From contig NZ_JANFNH010000029.1 in assembly GCF_024436055.1 (NCBI RefSeq), forward strand, positions 19,021-83,020: DNA of 64,000 nt, written 5' to 3'. Shown here one piece after another: positions 59,921 to 64,000 of this stretch. The notes below the pieces were generated by a model. The model saw only the letters and a list, made by a program, of their open reading frames with translations, ran no database searches and was not told where the DNA came from. Source of the DNA: Streptantibioticus rubrisoli. GTDB lineage: Bacteria; Actinomycetota; Actinomycetes; Streptomycetales; Streptomycetaceae. The translations under genes were made by a program, and so were the position numbers. Every line of letters begins with the position of its first letter. Position 1 is the first letter of the stretch.

Positions 59921-60783
59921 CAGTGGAACGCGTCGTCCGGTGGGGGCGGGGACGGCTTGGCGGTCGCGTCGGTGACCGCGGCGGCGCCCGCTGTGAAGTC
60001 GGCCAGGGCGCGGCCGTGTTCGACCCGACCGGGGTGCGGGTCGGTGGCGATGCGGCGGGTCAGGTCGGCGACCGGGAGTTCGCCCGCGGTGCCCAGCAGC
60101 AGCGCGTTGCCGAAGCGGCGGCCGCGCAGTACGGCCGGGTCGGCGGCGAGCAGGCACTCGGTGAAGCAGGCCCGTACGGTGGCGACCTGGGAGCGCAGGA
60201 AGTCCAGCCGCCGCCCGTCGGCGAGGTTGGCCGCGTACCAGCCGCTGGGCCGCAGCACCCGAGCGACCTCGGCGAGGAACTCGGTGCTGGTCAGATGGGC
60301 GGGGGTGCGGGCGCCGGTGAAGACATCGGCGATGATCAGGTGCGCCCAGTGCTCGGGGAGCTTGGCCAGGCCCTCGCGGGCGTCCCCGCCGCGCACCCGG
60401 ATCCGCCAGGACCGGTCCAACGGCAGTTCCCTGCGCACCAGTTGGACCAGGGCGGCGTCGTTCTCGATGACCTGCTGGGTGGACCGGGGCCGGGTCGCGG
60501 CGACGTAGCGCGGCAGGGTCAGCGCCCCGCCGCCAAGGTGCACCACGTGCAGCGGCTGGCCGGGCGGGCTCACCAGGTCCACGACGTGGCCGAGCCGCCG
60601 CTGGTAGGCGAACTCCAGCCGGGTGGGATCGTCAAGGTCCACATGGGACTGCGGGGCACCGTCGATCAGCAGTGACCAGGCATGCGGCCGGTCACGGTCG
60701 GGCACCAGCTCCGCGACGCCGCCGTCGACCTTCTCGCGCACCGGCTCCGGGGTGCGCGACCTGCCTTGCCTGTTGCCTGCCAC
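59920..60783 (-). CDS. Spermidine synthase-like methyltransferase-fold protein
   Basis: The 287-residue protein has the Rossmann core of spermidine synthases: LHVVHLGGGALTLPRYVA (glycine-rich loop), QVIENDAALVQLVRRELPL with an acidic ribose-binding residue, and LIIADVFTGARTPAHLTSTEFL. The N-terminal beta domain is short and the Asp pair of true SpeE is not clear, so substrate assignment is uncertain. GTG 60783 is the only start; its ribosome site (GGTGGG) is very close. The C-terminal 25 residues are Ala/Pro-rich. Confidence 0.82.
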   Translation of the reverse strand: MAGNRQGRSRTPEPVREKVDGGVAELVPDRDRPHAWSLLIDGAPQSHVDLDDPTRLEFAYQRRLGHVVDLVSPPGQPLHVVHLGGGALTLPRYVAATRPRSTQQVIENDAALVQLVRRELPLDRSWRIRVRGGDAREGLAKLPEHWAHLIIADVFTGARTPAHLTSTEFLAEVARVLRPSGWYAANLADGRRLDFLRSQVATVRACFTECLLAADPAVLRGRRFGNALLLGTAGELPVADLTRRIATDPHPGRVEHGRALADFTAGAAAVTDATAKPSPPPPDDAFH

Positions 60784-60821
60784 CCCACCAGTATCGGCGA
60801 GGCCCCCGGGTCACCGCGGGG

Positions 60822-61295
60822 CTACCGCCCGTCAACAGCCTGGATGCCGTCGGCGGCCTCGATGGTACGGGCGGCCTCACCGAGTGCCAGCCGCAGCAGC
60901 GTCGGGTCGTTGACCGGGATGCCGTGCTCCGGAGCGACCAGCCAGCGGGTGCCCGCGACCGGCGGCTCGCCGACCTCGTCGCGGCCCCGCCCGTGGGTCT
61001 GGGTGCAGGCGCTGCCCGGCAGGTCCCAGTCGGCGGCGGTACCGGTGGGCACCAGAAAGCCGAGGGTGTCACCGGAGGCGTCGTGCAGCACCGGTCCGAC
61101 GCCGGTGCGCAGCCGCAGGATGTCCACCGCCTCCAGGCCCTGCCGGGAGGGCACGGTGACCAGCTCCCAGGCGGGGGCGGGCGCCAGCCCGTCACCGCGC
61201 GCTGTCGCATACGACCTGTGTGCCCCACCGGTGTCCAACAAGGTGAACCCTCCTCGCAGTCGGGAGCGCAACTGCCTCGTCCGTACACCATGCAC
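60822..61295 (-). CDS. Conserved hypothetical protein
   Basis: A protein of about 157 residues, starting at GTG 61295 or a TTG at 61313; both have weak ribosome sites. Blocks such as LRGGFTLLDTGGAHRSYATARGDGLAPAPAWELVTVPSRQGLEAVDILRL and SGDTLGFLVPTGTAADWDLPGSACTQTHGRG look like a folded alpha/beta protein. The HGRGRDEVGEPPVAGTRWLVAPEHG region is charged and conserved-looking. I know no function. It lies 38 bases before the spermidine-synthase-like gene on the same strand and is divergent from the NsdA-like regulator. Confidence 0.65.
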   Translation of the reverse strand: MHGVRTRQLRSRLRGGFTLLDTGGAHRSYATARGDGLAPAPAWELVTVPSRQGLEAVDILRLRTGVGPVLHDASGDTLGFLVPTGTAADWDLPGSACTQTHGRGRDEVGEPPVAGTRWLVAPEHGIPVNDPTLLRLALGEAARTIEAADGIQAVDGR

Positions 61296-61480
61296 AACGC
61301 CGCGCCCCGTCAACCGCTACGGGCGTGTGCCGCCGCAAAGGATGGCACTTAATGGCGAATGCTGGATGAGATATCCGTTTTGTAGCGAAACATTGGGTGG
61401 TTGGCTGATCACAGTCGGTACGGTCGTGTCCGCCGAATCAGCCACCAGCACACGACCGCAGGATCAGGGGAGGCCCCGCC

Positions 61481-62854
61481 ATGGCACCCTCACCCACACC
61501 GGACCGTCCCGGACCCAACACCGCCTTCCGTCGGATGCGCGGCGACCTTTCGCCGGGCGAGTTCTCGGCGGCGGTGCGGCGGGCGGCCCGCGAGATCGGC
61601 GAGCGAGTGAGCTGCGACGCCCGGTACATCGGGCGCGTGGAGTCCGGCGAGATCCGATGCCCCAACTACGCGTACGAGCGGGTGTTCAAGCACATGTTCC
61701 CCGGCTATTCGCTCGCGGAGCTCGGGTTCGCACCGCGCGACACGGTGCGCGGGCGGCGGGCACGCGAGGCCCGCCGGGCGGCTGCCGCGGCCGGTTCCGG
61801 CCCGGAGGCGTACGGGTTCGGCGCACGCGAAGAACACACCCACAGTGACGAGGAGAGCGACGTGCTACGTCGCGCATTCATGACCAGCGGCCCGGCCGCC
61901 GCGCTGGCGGCGACGCTGCCGCGCGGCTCCGCCTCGGCCGCGCCCCGCCGCGTCGGCGGCCCCGAGGTGCGGACCGTGGAGGAGGCGGTGCGCCAGATCC
62001 GGCTGCTCGACGACCGGCACGGCGCGGACGGACTCTACGAGCGCGCCGGGCACTGGCTGCGCAACGCCTACTCGATGCTCGAAGAGGGCGCGTACAGCCA
62101 ACCGGTGGCCGACCGGCTGCACAGCGGTTCCGGGGAACTGGCCATCTCCGTCGGATGGTTGGCGCACGACTCGGGGCGGCACGAGGAGGCCCGCTCGTAC
62201 TACGCGGAAGCGCTGGCCACCGCGCGGATGGCGGGCGATCCGGCGCTGGAGGCGCACGCGTTCTGCAACACCTCGTTCCTGGCCCGGGACGCCGACCGGC
62301 CACGGGAGGCGGTACGCGCCGCGCAGGCGGCCCAGCAGGCGGCGGCCCGGCTCGGCTCGTCCCGGCTGCTGTCGCTGCTGGCGCTGCGCGAGGCGGGCGG
62401 CTGGGCCGGGCTCGGCGACCGGGTGGCGTGCGAGCGGGCGCTGCTGAGGGCGCAGCGGCTGTACGGGCGCGGCCCGGCCGACTGCGATCCGGAGTGGATG
62501 ACGTTCTACGGCGAGGCCGAGATGGCAGGGCTTGAGGCACAGTGCTGGTCGCGACTGGGCGACTACCGGCGCGCGGCGGCGCACGCCCGCCGGGGCGTCG
62601 CGCTCCAAGACGCCCACTTCACCCGGAACATCGCGCTCTACAGCGCGGAGCTCGCCGGTGACCTGGCCGCGAGCGGCGAACCCGACGAGGCCGCCAACGC
62701 GGGGTGCCGGGCACTGGAGTTGCTGGGCGAGCGGGTCAAGTCCTCCCGCATCCAGGGCATGCTGGACCTGGCGGCACGCGCACTGCGCCCGTACCGGCGC
62801 AGGTCAGCGGTGGCCGCGTTCTTCAACGGATACATCGCCAAACACGCACTGTGA
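61481..62854 (+). CDS. TPR regulator, NsdA-like
   Basis: The 457-residue protein has an N-terminal helix-turn-helix-like domain (FRRMRGDLSPGEFSAAVRRAAREIGERVSCDARYIGRVESGEIRCP), a linker, and about five tetratricopeptide-type repeats (GWLAHDSGRHEEARSYYAEALATARMAGD, CRALELLGERVKSSRIQGMLDLA). The arrangement is that of NsdA and its Streptomyces paralogues, which repress sporulation and antibiotic production. A stretch MTSGPAAALAATLPRG resembles a hydrophobic patch but not a signal peptide. GGGGAGGC lies upstream of the ATG. It stands alone and is followed by a G-rich repeat array. Confidence 0.8.
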   Translation: MAPSPTPDRPGPNTAFRRMRGDLSPGEFSAAVRRAAREIGERVSCDARYIGRVESGEIRCPNYAYERVFKHMFPGYSLAELGFAPRDTVRGRRAREARRAAAAAGSGPEAYGFGAREEHTHSDEESDVLRRAFMTSGPAAALAATLPRGSASAAPRRVGGPEVRTVEEAVRQIRLLDDRHGADGLYERAGHWLRNAYSMLEEGAYSQPVADRLHSGSGELAISVGWLAHDSGRHEEARSYYAEALATARMAGDPALEAHAFCNTSFLARDADRPREAVRAAQAAQQAAARLGSSRLLSLLALREAGGWAGLGDRVACERALLRAQRLYGRGPADCDPEWMTFYGEAEMAGLEAQCWSRLGDYRRAAAHARRGVALQDAHFTRNIALYSAELAGDLAASGEPDEAANAGCRALELLGERVKSSRIQGMLDLAARALRPYRRRSAVAAFFNGYIAKHAL

Positions 62855-62862
62855 GAACGCCC

Positions 62863-63078
62863 TCCGGGGGGTTGGGGGTTGGAGGGCTTGCCCGGGGGGT
62901 TAGGGCTCGCCCCCCAACTAGCCGGGCCCTGGAGGCTTGGGGCCTGCGCCCCAACTAACCCGGATCGCCGTGAGATTTGGGGGCTTGCCCCAGCCACTCG
63001 AGTCCTGGGGGCTTGGGGGCATGCCCCCAACCAACCCAAGACCGCTGGGGGGTTTGGGGGGCTTGCCCCCCCAAAAAA
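62863..63078. repeat. Array of G-rich hairpin repeats
   Basis: About five imperfect units of the form GGGGCTTGCCCC occur in 62863-63078, spaced 35-45 bases and joined by CCAACTAAC-like linkers. The clearest are TTGGGGGCATGCCCCCAA (63013-63030, a perfect palindrome) and TTTGGGGGGCTTGCC at about 63053-63067, followed by a long C run and A6 (63073-63078). No gene is present. They probably act as terminators between convergent genes. Confidence 0.7.
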
Positions 63079-63099
63079 GCCCCGATCCCCACCGAGACG

Positions 63100-63693
63100 T
63101 CAGTCGAGGTGGCCCGTGTCGTTCCAGCGCTCGATGGCGGGCGCGCCGTAGGCCCAGCCCAGCACGGACAACGACGCCGGGTCCAACCTGATCGTCGCGC
63201 CGAAGGCGAGGTCATGGCCGAGCCAGCGCGCGCCGAGGGCGCGCAGGAAGTGGCCGTGGGCGAACACCAGCACATCGCGGTCGGCGGACCGCGCCCACGC
63301 CACGGCCTCGTCGGCCCGCGCGGTCATCTCTGCGACCGTCTCGCCTCGCTCGGCGCCGTCCCGCCAGACCAGCCAGTCCGGGCGGCCCGCCCGTATCTCC
63401 GCCGGGGTCAGGCCCTCGTAGTCGCCGTAGTCCCACTCCAGGAGCGTCTCCCACTCCTTGGCGCGGGGGCCGAACCCGGCCAGCTCGCACGTCTCCCGGG
63501 CGCGGGACAGCGGGCTGGTGCGTACCTCGACGTCCGGCAGGCCGTTCCAGGGCGCGCGGCGCAGCCGGTCGGCGAGCAGCCGTGCGGTGCGCCGTCCCTC
63601 CTCGGTGAGCGGGATGTCGGTGCGGCCGGTGTGGCGGCCGGTGACCGACCACTCGGTCTGCCCGTGCCGGACGAGGAACATGCGCGGTGCCAT
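63100..63693 (-). CDS. Histidine phosphatase family protein (phosphoglycerate mutase-like)
   Basis: A 197-residue acid-phosphatase-fold enzyme. The catalytic motif RHGQTEW contains the phospho-accepting His near residue 10, followed by [13 protein letters not shown], the second Arg in [15 protein letters not shown], the acid residue in [11 protein letters not shown], and the second His in [17 protein letters not shown]. It dephosphorylates a small phosphate ester; the exact one is unclear. ATG 63693 (AAAGG about 13 bases upstream) and ATG 63681 are both possible. It converges on the NsdA-like gene. Confidence 0.9.
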   Translation of the reverse strand: MAPRMFLVRHGQTEWSVTGRHTGRTDIPLTEEGRRTARLLADRLRRAPWNGLPDVEVRTSPLSRARETCELAGFGPRAKEWETLLEWDYGDYEGLTPAEIRAGRPDWLVWRDGAERGETVAEMTARADEAVAWARSADRDVLVFAHGHFLRALGARWLGHDLAFGATIRLDPASLSVLGWAYGAPAIERWNDTGHLD

Positions 63694-64000
63694 ACCGAGG
63701 GTGGACCTTTCAGACTGCGTTTTCCGGGGGCGAGCCCCGGCCCCCCGGCCGATGACATGACGTACACGGACCTTCCGCCCTGCTGGACGAAGACCCGCAG
63801 TCCATCATCGCCCACCGGGCACGCAGGACGGCGCCCGGGTCCTCGTGTTCGCCCGCGCGCTGGCGACCGCGGCCCGGTCAAGCACACACCCGCACCGCAG
63901 AAGCGCACCACAACCCGCACCGTGCGCAACGCCACACAAAGGCGAAACGGCACACGGGTGGGCGGGCGGGACAAAACCCGTACCGCCAGCGCGAGCGAAC
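63694..64000. other. Right-edge intergenic region
   Basis: No gene with a ribosome site is seen in the last 307 bases. A short plus-strand stretch around 63780-63815 translates to [12 protein letters not shown], which looks gene-like but has no start and soon loses coding character; it may be a remnant or chance. Confidence 0.4.

Noticed and set aside
63408..63974. A 188-codon minus frame extending past the histidine phosphatase gene
   Set aside because: It overlaps the phosphatase gene in another frame and has no ribosome site or family features.
1..64000. CRISPR arrays, rRNA genes, complete insertion sequences and replication origins
   Set aside because: No regularly spaced identical repeats with unique spacers, no rRNA sequence, no intact transposase and no DnaA-box cluster were seen.

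Overview
The window is high-GC actinobacterial DNA with strict third-position G/C bias, frequent GTG starts, purine-rich ribosome sites and long GC-rich hairpins. An adpA gene carrying an in-frame TTA codon, followed by orn and tRNA-His(GTG), together with gltA, recD2, a methylcrotonyl-CoA carboxylase operon and a second-type glmS, points to Streptomyces or a close relative. From memory the backbone runs parallel to the S. coelicolor region from about SCO2736 (gltA) to SCO2801; this is recollection, not a database result.

Layout. 1-1.45 kb: the edge of a natural-product gene cluster, with the N-terminus of a large LuxR (LAL) activator and a type II thioesterase, both on the minus strand. 2-7.1 kb: small regulators (MarR, two TetR, a small HTH protein), a DUF4865 protein, a DedA membrane protein, a CopZ copper chaperone behind a CsoR-like site, and an SDR oxidoreductase. 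7.7-12.5 kb: citrate synthase, RecD2 helicase, ribokinase. 12.7-19 kb: a translationally coupled sugar-acid type operon (oxidoreductase, DUF993 aldolase-like protein, TIM-barrel isomerase) divergent from a LacI regulator, then a MarR-GNAT fusion with its own perfect operator and a second, leaderless isomerase gene. 19-30.6 kb: a lipoprotein, a fused two-module ABC exporter, and an agmatinase / ThDP enzyme / sodium symporter set divergent from a PucR regulator. 30.7-39.3 kb: acyl-CoA metabolism, with TesB and an acyl-CoA dehydrogenase, then a TetR gene facing a leucine-degradation operon (MCC beta, MCC alpha, HMG-CoA lyase, acyl-CoA dehydrogenase) across a 45-bp nested inverted repeat. 39.4-45.4 kb: glmS, universal stress protein, adpA, orn, tRNA-His.

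45.4-54 kb is the accessory part. Directly after tRNA-His lie a serine-recombinase remnant, a secreted ricin-type lectin, two very small unrecognised ORFs, a TrmB/LuxR-type regulator, a large XRE-AAA regulator broken by a one-base frameshift in a G6 run, and a coupled GTPase plus partner pair of unknown role. This is the best place to look for an undescribed system. 54-64 kb returns to core-like genes: HdeD protein, chorismate mutase, GH18 chitinase, a two-component system divergent from a secreted protein, a spermidine-synthase-like protein, an NsdA-like TPR regulator and a histidine phosphatase. Two inverted copies of a dispersed 106/132-bp element bracket 55.1-59.9 kb, each starting right at a stop codon.

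All calls come from reading the sequence and remembered family features; no search was run.
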